Source: Rhynchopus euleeides
Lineage: Eukaryota; Euglenozoa; Diplonemea; Diplonemida; Diplonemidae
DNA length: 64,000 bases
Assembly: GCA_963210315.1 (NCBI GenBank)
Contig: OY723311.1
Coordinates: forward strand, 806,001 to 870,000
Direction of reading: 5' to 3'
Below are positions 32,267 to 40,862 of this stretch, one piece after another; within the stretch, counting starts at the first letter, position 1, and each line of letters starts with the position of its first letter. The translations under genes and the position numbers were made by a program. Below the pieces are notes generated by a model, which worked only from the letters and a program-made list of their open reading frames with translations, was not told the origin of the DNA and did not search any database.

Positions 32267-32665
32267 TGGGTTCAAAGCCTTATCCTCCCCGAGCTGGGTA
32301 TCGCCGCTGCGCACCTACCCCTGCCCTCTCCCCTTCCCCAGCCTCGTGGATGCACCTCGGCAGGGGAAAGAAGAAGCTGGTGGTATTGCATTGCTGTTGC
32401 CCCTCCCTGCCTGACCCCCCCCCCCCCCCCCCTAGGGGGGGTCATAAGCCCCCCTAAAAACGTACGAAAATCAAAATTTTCAACATACCATCAGAACCGC
32501 CCTAATACCTGATCTGACCCGAAAATCCGACCCATACCCCCCCGGAAACTGTCTGGGGCCCACTTGTGACACCTGATACGCACTTTTGTGATGATTTTTT
32601 GGGGTCCTAAAAAATGTACCTCAGTTTCGTACCTTGCCTTTGTACCTGAACCACTCCCGACCGCA

Positions 32666-32935
32666 TTATTTCGTTCTTTGCCTTTTCTGCGGTGGTTCTG
32701 GCTCAGGTGGCACGCATGTTGCCTTCCCCAGTGCCTCGGCAAGGTCTTTCTTGACCTGATTAGTGGGAATGTTGTGTTGTTGCGTCAGCAGAATGAGTTC
32801 AGCCACCTTCTGGGTGTAGTACTTCGATCGCATATGGGTCATTGTGAGTACTTCGTACGCCTGGGAGGCTGCATCGGCATTAGTAGGCAGCGTTGTAGAT
32901 GATTTTGCTTCGTCGATCTTAGCCTGTGAAGGCAC
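32666..32935 (-). CDS. Putative downstream exon or frame of the element protein
   Basis: A - strand frame of 89 codons lying just after the previous one in transcription order. It has even amino-acid use and a basic tail (PEPEPPQKRQRTK) that could be a nuclear signal. A CACAG directly before the AKIDEAK codons (around 32927) could be a splice acceptor joining it to the upstream frame. The stop lies in the left arm. No family recognised. Confidence 0.3.
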   Translation of the reverse strand: MPSQAKIDEAKSSTTLPTNADAASQAYEVLTMTHMRSKYYTQKVAELILLTQQHNIPTNQVKKDLAEALGKATCVPPEPEPPQKRQRTK

Positions 32936-32970
32936 GATTGGGATATTGTACGCCCTGAGAGCCGAAGTGG

Positions 32971-33822
32971 TTATGATTGTGCTGTGTAATTTGCGCCCCG
33001 CAGGATATGCACACCACGCAGTCTCGACAACACGTATGAGAGTGTACCATGTGGGGACTCAACAAGGTCATTGGATCGGCATCTGCCTGCCGACTCAGCC
33101 CCCACACAGTGCGACCGCAAGGTCGCCAGGGATGTCTCAACGCCAGGGGAATACCCTCCCCTGGCGTTGTACAACCCTACTCTCAACCCTCGGGTCCTCT
33201 CCTGGAGGCGGTGGTGGCGGGCCCGCAACGCTTCGTACTTCCGGTACAGACTGAGGTAGTCTGCCCGGCTGACCCGCTCATTGCTTCCTAGATCATCTGC
33301 TGCTCTGGAGCTGCCATCACTCTCACTGCCCACATCAGTTGGTGTGGGGGTAGGAGCAGGAGGAGTGGGAGGAGTAGGAGTGCAGGTGACATCTTTCTTG
33401 GCTAGCAAGGAACGCCGCTTTTCCCGCACGTGCGTGCAGTTGATGCACCACTGCATATATCTGTCGTCACCACGTCCCACTCGCTCTCCTATGTACCCAG
33501 CCCGACGGAGCGCCCGAAATAATGTCGCCTCACCGATGTCGTGTGCCGTTTTCTTTTTACGCAGGTCTGCCACAACGCTCTCTGCCGAGACCCCGCACAT
33601 CTCCCGTTTGGCGAGCGTCTTTCGAGCAAGGTACTCCTCTGCAGCAGCATCTGACACCTCTGCGAGGCCCTGGGCACGCGGCATGTGTTGCTCGGCGTGC
33701 TGAGTGAGCGTAGTGACACCCTTCCCTTGCAAAGAACGAAATAATGCGGTCGGGAGTGGTTCAGGTACAAAGGCAAGGTACGAAACTGAGGTACATTTTT
33801 TAGGACCCCAAAAAATCATCAC
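32971..33822 (-). CDS. Putative element-encoded protein, unknown
   Basis: A - strand frame of 283 codons inside the 220-bp arms. The start (MMIFWGPKK) lies in the right arm; an internal Met near the end of the arm is possible. The body is Ala/Arg/Glu-rich with a possible helix-turn-helix region (VVADLRKKKTAHDIGEATLFRAL), a CINC cysteine pair and a Pro/Thr-rich linker. No DDE/D catalytic pattern, RVT or YR motif is visible. It may be an accessory or DNA-binding protein of the element, or a decayed transposase. It may be spliced or frameshifted to the next frame downstream (32666-32935). Confidence 0.4.
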   Translation of the reverse strand: MMIFWGPKKCTSVSYLAFVPEPLPTALFRSLQGKGVTTLTQHAEQHMPRAQGLAEVSDAAAEEYLARKTLAKREMCGVSAESVVADLRKKKTAHDIGEATLFRALRRAGYIGERVGRGDDRYMQWCINCTHVREKRRSLLAKKDVTCTPTPPTPPAPTPTPTDVGSESDGSSRAADDLGSNERVSRADYLSLYRKYEALRARHHRLQERTRGLRVGLYNARGGYSPGVETSLATLRSHCVGAESAGRCRSNDLVESPHGTLSYVLSRLRGVHILRGANYTAQS

Positions 33823-33972
33823 AAAAGTGCGTATCAGGTGTCACAAGTGGGCCCCAGACAGTTTCCGGGGGGGTATGGGTCGGATTTTCGGGTCAGATCA
33901 GGTATTAGGGCGGCTCTGATGGTATGTCGAAAATTTTGGTTTTGTACACGACGCGCTGTCGGGGTCTTCGAC

Positions 33973-34186
33973 TGTCGATTCGACAGTCGAATCGACAGCA
34001 AAATCGACTGTCGACTGTCGACTGTCGACCCGTCGACAGTCGACAGTCGATTTTGCTGTCGATCGACAGTCGATTCGACCTGTCGACAGTCGACAGCTGT
34101 CGACAGCTTACTGTCGACAGGTCGACAGTCGATTTCGACAGCTATACCTGTCGACAGCTTCGACAGGTCGGATACTGGTTCACTGA
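33973..34186. repeat. CGACAG/CTGTCG palindromic array, left
   Basis: About 215 bases made almost wholly of GTCGAC, CGACAG and CTGTCG words in both orientations, giving many overlapping palindromes. It lies just inside the 17-base inverted end of the right half of element 3. Confidence 0.85.
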
Positions 34187-34262
34187 CCGGTAGACAGCCT
34201 GAGTGACCTGACCCGGTCACTCAGACACTGAGTCATCTCAGACCCGTGGGTTTCGTTACCAG

Positions 34263-35522
34263 TTTCAGATTCAGATCTGCTGATCCAGAACCGCACCCTC
34301 TCCTGCCACACCAATTGTATCAGCTGCTCATGGGTCCGAGTGACGACGATAGCAATGACGATGGCTCCATAGCAAAGATGGCTACCACTGTCAAAGCTCA
34401 TCTGGAACAGAAACTGTCCCAGATGGAAGTCTCCTGTATAAATACAGGGTTCGGGTTTCCCACGAGTGTAACGCAGATACGTGCAGGTGTGTCAAGAGAG
34501 TGTGCAGCTCACAGCAGTTCCTCATCCTTGGTTCTGAACCCCACAGTTCTTCGAATCACAGAGACAAGATCCAAACGATCAGGCTTTCCCGGACGCGCGG
34601 GGTTCAACTGGTGAAGACCGTTGTTGAGAGACCGTAGCGGAGGTCGACGTAGGCTTATCGCATGCTACGGCAGGGATGAGGACTCAGCCGCCACCCCGGT
34701 GGTTTGCAGGTTGAACAGGTTGTGTGGTTCCACTGTTCAACGTAGGTCGGCCTGTCTGATAAGACTCAGCCACCCTGCGGGTCAATTTATTCCAAAAAAA
34801 GACGCCTTTGTGACCAAAAGGCAAAATTTCCTCCCGTCAGGCTCCCGTACCACAGAGGCCCGTTGCGGGTTGCCTCTGTGTATGTGTACGTTTTGCGATG
34901 ACGGGGTGTGGAACCTGGCGTAGACCGAGCTACAACCAGGCGCCGTGGGTCAATTTTTTTAGAAAAGGCCTTGACCAAAGGCATCCCCCTAACACTTAAT
35001 TGCTCTGCTTCAACCTGAACCGACCCTCTAGGCAGCGTGAGGTGGCTACGTCGAGCCACTTCGTGGACAGCTGCAGTTCCCTTCCCTTGTGTTCCTCTGT
35101 CAGGGGAACAACACAATAGCAGCACTTACGTATTGTTTCATTTCAGTCAGCCAAGGAAAGTCGAGGAGTTCGAGCCGTTGAACAGTAACCAGAGGATGAC
35201 AAGCAGGTTGAATATGAAGCAGTGATCTCCTGTGTACCCTTGGACCCACATTGAACTCGAACTGAAGCCCTCAGTCGTCCTTGACCAGATTCAGACCCGC
35301 TTTTCCAGAACCGCACCCCCTCCCTCCACTCCAAGTGTATCCGCTGCTCATGGGCCCACGTGACCACAAAGACTTAATCGTGACTCCATAGCAAAGATGG
35401 CTACCACGCTCAAGACCATCTGTGAACAGACGGCGGTCTCCTGTTTCCAGGGGTATGGAATTACCACGAGTGTAATGCAGATACGGTAGGTGTGTCAAGA
35501 AGGTTTGCAGCTCACAGCAGGT
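34263..35522. repeat. Diverged direct repeat inside element 3
   Basis: The segment 34263-34520 recurs as 35280-35522, spaced about 1010 bases. Shared words include CCAGAACCGCACCC, GCTCATGGG, CTCCATAGCAAAGATGGCTACCAC and CAGCTCACAGCAG. The two are clearly related but diverged, so this part of the element is old or degenerating. No coding frame spans it. Confidence 0.7.
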
Positions 35523-36077
35523 CGTCATCTTCGTTCTGAACCTTGGTTCTGAAGTCGACAGCTCCTCAAGTCGGAGGCACACAAAGGATGGGTTCCGCAA
35601 CTGTCCAACTATCTACAGACTCACAGCCCAGAAGGTGCAGTCCAGGTTCCACAGAGCAAATTAAATGTTAGCATTTCTGCACAACTACCGTATCGCAAAT
35701 CGCAGCGGCGGTAGAAGTGACTGACTCTAAAACGGCGAGGTATCAGTCTTGACGCTGGAAAATTCCATTCGGAAATACCAAACACATCCACAGAAAGTGG
35801 AAGGAATGGGCGCCAAGATGATGCGAACGATTTTTGGGGGGAGGAGGGGGGGGACTGCCCTGTATCGTGATACCCGTGAGGGCAAAAAAATACAGGGCAG
35901 GGAGGCACAGGCGCAGACACAACAGGGGCAACACATAGGCAGGCAACACTGGATGCAGGGCCAGAAGAAAAATGTTCTCTCGGCTGGGGAGGGAGGGGGG
36001 GAGAATTGCTGACGAAATCGGAACGGCTCCAGAGTCACGACCCGACGATTCCAAGAGAGTGACGAGTCAAAAAAGTT

Positions 36078-36545
36078 GACGACAGTCTATTTCGACAGGA
36101 ATACCTGTCGATAATCGACAGAAATACCTGTCGAAATCGACAGTCGAAATCGACAGGTATTCCTGTCGAAATCGACTGTCAATTTTCGACTGTCGAAATC
36201 GACAGTCGAAATCGACAGAAATACCTGTCGAAATCGACAGTCGAAATCGACTGTCGATTTCGACAGGTATGGGGGTCTTCGCTACGGGGTGGTCGTCAGT
36301 GCATTTTGGTGCATTTCCTGTTGAATTGGCTGAAAACTGTAGAAGTTTGTCGAAGTTTGTCGACCAGCAAAGACCCCCTATACCTGCGAATTCGACAGTC
36401 GAAAATCGACCTGTCGAAACCTCTGTCGAACGACCGGTCGTCGACAGGTCGTTCGACAGGTATTTCGACAGGTAACCTGTCGATTTTCGACTGTCGAACG
36501 ACCGGTCGAAACGCATGTCGTCTGTCGATTTCGACTGGTCGACAT
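36078..36545. repeat. CGACAG/CTGTCG palindromic array, right
   Basis: About 470 bases where CGACAG/CTGTCG words alternate with GAAAT/ATTTC spacers, giving palindromes such as CGACAGGTATTCCTGTCG. It is interrupted by about 110 bases of ordinary sequence (36270-36380). It mirrors the left array across element 3. Confidence 0.85.
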
Positions 36546-36932
36546 TGTTCCTGACAGCGCGTCGTGTACGGGCTTATGACCCCCCCCCCCCCATCAAACC
36601 CAGCACCCCCGCCCCGCAGGGTTTCGGGCGCGGCTACACACAGCGCATCACCGCCGCAACGGGGGGTGGGCAGGGGCGCCACGCACCCATCCGTCCCCCC
36701 CCTCTCCCCCACCCTCTTTCCCCCAACGTACCGCAGAGCTGCGGGATACAAAAAACATCTTGCCCCCAACGCATAAGTAACCCAACCCAACACCCAAGCG
36801 AGAGAAAGAGACACGAGGGGGGGGAGGGGTGGTCGCGGCGGAGCTTTCCACCCCCGCTACCCCTGCCACTCCCGCGAGGTGGTGGGAGACTCGAGGCAAT
36901 TAAATCCCCCCCCCAGCCGCGCGCCTTCTCAA

Positions 36933-38720
36933 ATGAGACTGCTGACGGTGTGCACTGTGGAGGAGGGGCGGTTTGTGAGCTATGCAGAGCTGGTGAGGCT
37001 CCACGGAGATGCAGAGGTTATGGTCGTGCGGACCTGCGCCGGTGGGGGCGACCAGTCGGAGCCGGCGTATGGGGACACCTCAGAGTTTGCATCCCTCTCG
37101 AAGGTGGGGGAGTCCAACGGGATCGCCCTGTTCACACGCCGCGTCATCCCGGATGCAGCCCGGGTGACCACACTCCAAGATGGCTCCGTCTGCCTCACGC
37201 TCGACGCCCCCTTCTCTGTATCCATCACGGCAGACCCGTCCGCCTCCACGCTCCGCCTCCGCTCCCTTCTCGCGCAGAGCACCGCCACGCCTCTCAGGGT
37301 TCCCTCCATCTGGACACCCCCGCCCCCAACACCTCCAACACCCATGGGCATGCCCCTGCCTACACCACCCCGGCCACCGCAGCTGGCTGCCTTCATCCAT
37401 CCTCCGCATCTTGAGGTGTGCTGCGGGATCCCGCCTGTCGCCACGCCGAAGGGGTCCAAATTCCGTGTCCTGATCGACCCTGGCAATACCGGGTCTGGGG
37501 GGAGGCCTTACAGAGGCGTGCCGCTTGCGGCAACGCCGGGGAGGGCTGCAACGCATAACGGCGCTCTGCCGGGGTGGGCGTTTGGGAGTGCCGGGGTGAG
37601 GGTCCCGCTCTCCTCTTCAGGCGGGGAGGCGTGGCCCGACGCTGCACCCGGTGTGCAGGATGGCGACATCTGTGAGAAGGTCAGCTATCGGGAGCGCCTG
37701 CTGTCCGGCAGCCTTGCCCCTCCAGGCGCCCCGCCGAACCCATTTGAGAAGATGGTCACCGCAAGCGAGTTCGGCAGGGCTGCGGGGGTCGGGTGCAACG
37801 GGAACCCGCAGGCCTGGGTCGAGAGCCGCACCGGGCTGGGCCTCTCCGACCCGCACCGGTTCTCCGGCAACGCCGCCACCCGGCATGGCACCGCGCTGGA
37901 GCCGGTTGCAAGGGATGCCTACCAAGGCCTGCTGGATGTGAAGGTGCGCTCCGGGGGGTTCTGGGTTCCCAGCCAGGCAGAGTACTACTTCCTAGGGGCG
38001 AGCCCCGACGGGGTTGTGTTCGGTGGGGCTGCGAAGGCAGGCCCCGATGATGTGCCTCTTCGCCTGATCGAGATCAAGTGCCCCTTCTATGGGCCCCCGA
38101 ACCCGCAGAGGCATCCGCCGTGTTATAAGGGGATTGATCCGGGGTATTACTGCCAGGTGCAGGGGCAGTTGTGCATTAGTGGCATCGAGACGTGTGACTT
38201 TGTCGTATACTGCGAAGGTGCCATCATGGTGTGGAGGGTCCGGCAGAACGCGGCGTTTTGGAATTCGCTGCTGCCGAGGCTCGTCGCAGCGCACCGGTGG
38301 GCGGCAGGTGTGGTGTGGTGGGGTGGCATGGGGGGTGCGGTGGGGGCAGATGTCCTCTGCGATGCGCCCACCCTGCCCAGCTCGGTGGCGGCGTCGATCG
38401 TGCCCCTGATCCCGCCGGCCTGTGTTAAGACCGGCGCGATTCTCGAGGCACACCCTCTGCTGCCGCTGTTCCACTCGACGCACTCTGCTGTGACTGCTGC
38501 CGTTGCCGCTTCGCTGTGCATCGTGGCTCACAGGCTGACTGCCGACGCGCAGCCGCCATCCCTGCGGGACTACGCAATTCAGGCCACCCGGTCTCTCGTG
38601 GCCTGGGCTGTGTCGTGGTTCCGCCCCAAGCGTGGCAGAAGTGACGAGGAGGCGGCAGGCTCGGCTGCCGCCCCCGGTGACTCCTTTTCGCAGCCCCCGA
38701 ACAAGCGGTCCCGCAGATAG
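36933..38720 (+). CDS. YqaJ/lambda-exonuclease-type nuclease
   Basis: The start ATG at 36933 is chosen because it follows a C-run and CAG at 36914-36916 by 16 nt; an in-frame ATG at 36879 is the alternative. The protein has 595 residues. Residues about 240-450 form a PD-(D/E)XK nuclease of the YqaJ family, known from phages, large DNA viruses and some eukaryotes. Key residues are E323 (GTALEPVARDAY), D359 (GASPDGVV), E380 and K382 (EIKCP), and Q408-V-Q410 (YYCQVQGQL). All parts of the active site are present. The N-terminal 240 residues are Pro-rich and unrecognised; the C-terminus is basic (KRGRSDEE...NKRSRR), a likely nuclear signal. It could act as a 5'-3' exonuclease in recombination. It lies 340 bases from a mobile element, so a transferred or domesticated origin is possible. 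Confidence 0.85.
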   Translation: MRLLTVCTVEEGRFVSYAELVRLHGDAEVMVVRTCAGGGDQSEPAYGDTSEFASLSKVGESNGIALFTRRVIPDAARVTTLQDGSVCLTLDAPFSVSITADPSASTLRLRSLLAQSTATPLRVPSIWTPPPPTPPTPMGMPLPTPPRPPQLAAFIHPPHLEVCCGIPPVATPKGSKFRVLIDPGNTGSGGRPYRGVPLAATPGRAATHNGALPGWAFGSAGVRVPLSSSGGEAWPDAAPGVQDGDICEKVSYRERLLSGSLAPPGAPPNPFEKMVTASEFGRAAGVGCNGNPQAWVESRTGLGLSDPHRFSGNAATRHGTALEPVARDAYQGLLDVKVRSGGFWVPSQAEYYFLGASPDGVVFGGAAKAGPDDVPLRLIEIKCPFYGPPNPQRHPPCYKGIDPGYYCQVQGQLCISGIETCDFVVYCEGAIMVWRVRQNAAFWNSLLPRLVAAHRWAAGVVWWGGMGGAVGADVLCDAPTLPSSVAASIVPLIPPACVKTGAILEAHPLLPLFHSTHSAVTAAVAASLCIVAHRLTADAQPPSLRDYAIQATRSLVAWAVSWFRPKRGRSDEEAAGSAAAPGDSFSQPPNKRSRR

Positions 38721-39851
38721 AAGCGTAGCGGAGGGGCACAGCCGCTCGTGTGGGTCACTTTCAGCTCCCCGGGTTGTCGTGGTGTGTTGGCGCTTCTCCG
38801 CGTGAAAAGCTCTGGGTGCTTCCCCTTGGCTGTGGTGTCGCTGTATGAAGTGTTGAAATGAAAATGGGAGATGGGATAGAGCCAGCGGTCAGGCGCGTCC
38901 GACTGGGAAACTTTCAGTTGGCGGTGGCTTGCTACCCAGATGCACATATGGGGCGTAGGCTTCAACGCACTTCGAAGAGTGCCTGTGTGAGTGCCTGAAG
39001 AAATTTCATGCGGCCGTCGTGTCGCTGGCATAGCCAGGTCGGGGGGCGGTTTTCCATTGTCGAGACTCGAAAATACCTAACCTGTAAACCGATAAGCCCG
39101 GCTGGGGGGGGGAATTGTGTGATGCTGGGGGCCACGCGGCACTGCTCTTCATTCAGAAAACGAAAAATAATGTCTGCATCACCTTTGTGGCGGCCTTCTG
39201 TTCCGCCAATTTCCTGCTGGCTGGCCGCCTTCGGATGAGACTCGCAATTCCACCCGCTCTCCGAGCCACCTTCGGCCCCATGATGTGCCCATCTGTCGCG
39301 GTGTGCCATGAGGCCGGGGGGTCTTCACCTCCCTGCGAGACAGTGCTACAGCTGCACGGCAAACCTCACAACCCCTTCCCCTTCCTGCTCGTCTCTGTTC
39401 CGGCACCAGTCGACAACTGCTCTGCTGGATGTATGTGTGGTTTTGCTTGGCGCAGCCTTCGTGGCTCTGCGCTAGTCATGTTCATGACTGGCGCTTCACC
39501 TGCAGGCCTTTCTGGCCGGGGGGTGGGAGGGGGCGGCGGAGTGATGAAAAAGTGCGTGGTTTGCGTCGAACCACCCTGCAGCCCTTCTGAGAGTTAGGGC
39601 CACTCTTCCCCGCAGCAGCTCCCATCCCCCCTCCCCCTCACCACCCCAAGGGCTAACATTTGCGAGAAGTGGTGCTGGGAGACTTGCTTTTCCATCAACA
39701 CCCAACAAATCAAACCCCTCCTCCCCAATCGATGCTACCAAACACCACCACCACCACCACCACCTCATCCTCCTCCTCCCAGGCCATGCGGTAGCCCGCA
39801 CCCCCAGGGCGCAGCCGGAGCCAACACCCATCGAGGCACACAGCCGACACC
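38721..39851. other. Intergenic; no gene seen except a short repeat
   Basis: Short frames only. Holds copy B of the short conserved element at 39653-39720 and a CAC/ACC repeat near 39741-39765. Confidence 0.5.
39653..39720. repeat. Short conserved element, copy B
   Basis: Matches copy A at 25005-25068: CTAACATTTGCGAGAAG, GTGCTGGG, CTTGCTTTTCCATC and ATCAAACCCCTC occur in the same order. No clear flanking duplication is seen here. It lies about 130 bases upstream of the UXT start. Confidence 0.55.
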
Positions 39852-40361
39852 ATGTCTGTGAGCCTGGTGGACGATGTGCGTGAGGACCGCCAGCTGGATG
39901 AAGACCCTGCCTTGCTGGGCATGGGGCTGGACGCCAAGGTGGTGAGGTATGAAAACCTTATCGAAGAGTCGCTCCGCCCCCGCCTCGAGGCTGTGGTGCT
40001 GAAGCGTGACAAGGTGTACGAAGACATCGGGGAGGGGACGAAGCTCAAGCACTTCATCGAGCGGCAGCTCCTCAGCAGGCAGGGCGTGGACGGGCCCCTG
40101 ATGACGATGGTCGACCTGGGGCACCACTTCTACGCACGCACCGAGGTGGAAGACCCCAACAGCATCATGGTGGACATCGGGCTCGGCCTCTACGTCAAAT
40201 ACACCCCCCAAGAAGCTCTCTCACACCTGGCACGGAGGGAGACGCTGCTGGAGCAGAGGTGTGCCTCCCTGACTGAAGAGGCGTCGCGCATCAAGGTTGA
40301 AATCAAAGTCGTGTATGACGCTATCGCGGCCCTTGCAGATGCCGATCAGCCTGAGGCGTAG
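39852..40361 (+). CDS. UXT: UXT prefoldin-like subunit
   Basis: A single exon of 169 residues (157 in human). UXT is an alpha-type prefoldin-like protein of the URI/R2TP co-chaperone assembly. The family pattern is clear: RYENLIEESLRPRLE, KRDKVYEDI, LKHFIERQL, then the hairpin core MVDLGHHFYARTEVEDPNSIMVDIGLGLYVKYTPQEAL, and a closing helix. Coiled-coil arms flank the central beta-hairpins as in all prefoldins. An ACACAG at 39838-39843 lies 8 nt before the ATG. Confidence 0.9.
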   Translation: MSVSLVDDVREDRQLDEDPALLGMGLDAKVVRYENLIEESLRPRLEAVVLKRDKVYEDIGEGTKLKHFIERQLLSRQGVDGPLMTMVDLGHHFYARTEVEDPNSIMVDIGLGLYVKYTPQEALSHLARRETLLEQRCASLTEEASRIKVEIKVVYDAIAALADADQPEA

Positions 40362-40626
40362 AGCGTTGTGTGCGGGATGGAGAGAGAAAGGCGGGTGTGG
40401 GTGATCTCGTTACTTGGGATAGAGAGAGAAAGAGGGAGCGAGAGATGCTGTGTGCATCAGCAGCGGATGTTGTCTCAGAAATAGTCAGAAAAAAAACGTG
40501 TTAGGGAGGAAGGGAGGGGGTGGGGGAGGGGGAAACCCACCCCGGGATTGTGGGGGTGGATTTCGCAGGAGGTGCGGCTGTTCAGCTGCCAAACGGTGGA
40601 GGGGTGGTGGGGGTGGGTGTTATCCT

Positions 40627-40826
40627 NNNNNNNNNNNNNNNNNNNNNNNNNNNNNNNNNNNNNNNNNNNNNNNNNNNNNNNNNNNNNNNNNNNNNNNNNN
40701 NNNNNNNNNNNNNNNNNNNNNNNNNNNNNNNNNNNNNNNNNNNNNNNNNNNNNNNNNNNNNNNNNNNNNNNNNNNNNNNNNNNNNNNNNNNNNNNNNNNN
40801 NNNNNNNNNNNNNNNNNNNNNNNNNN
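40627..40826. other. Assembly gap of 200 N
   Basis: Exactly 200 N, a standard scaffold filler, so the true size is unknown. It lies just upstream of the golgin start, and any 5'UTR or upstream exon could be missing. Confidence 0.98.
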
Positions 40827-40862
40827 CATCCCCACATCCCCAGGGGGCATTGCGGACTTGCG

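Larger units (their letters stand above)
32433..36592. mobile_element. Nested inverted-repeat element 3 (4.2 kb)
   Basis: The left end TAGGGGGGGTCATAAGCCC at 32433 is matched in inverse by GGGCTTATGACCCCCCC from 36570 into a C-run ending near 36592. Just inside the left end, a second pair of inverted arms of about 220 bases (32461-32681 and 33729-33950) encloses a - strand coding region. A third inverted pair, GTACACGACGCGCTGTC at 33944-33960 and its exact complement at 36553-36569, bounds the right-hand 2.6 kb. The right end lacks the terminal TA that the left has. The layout suggests either insertion of one element into another or one element split by rearrangement. Confidence 0.75.
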
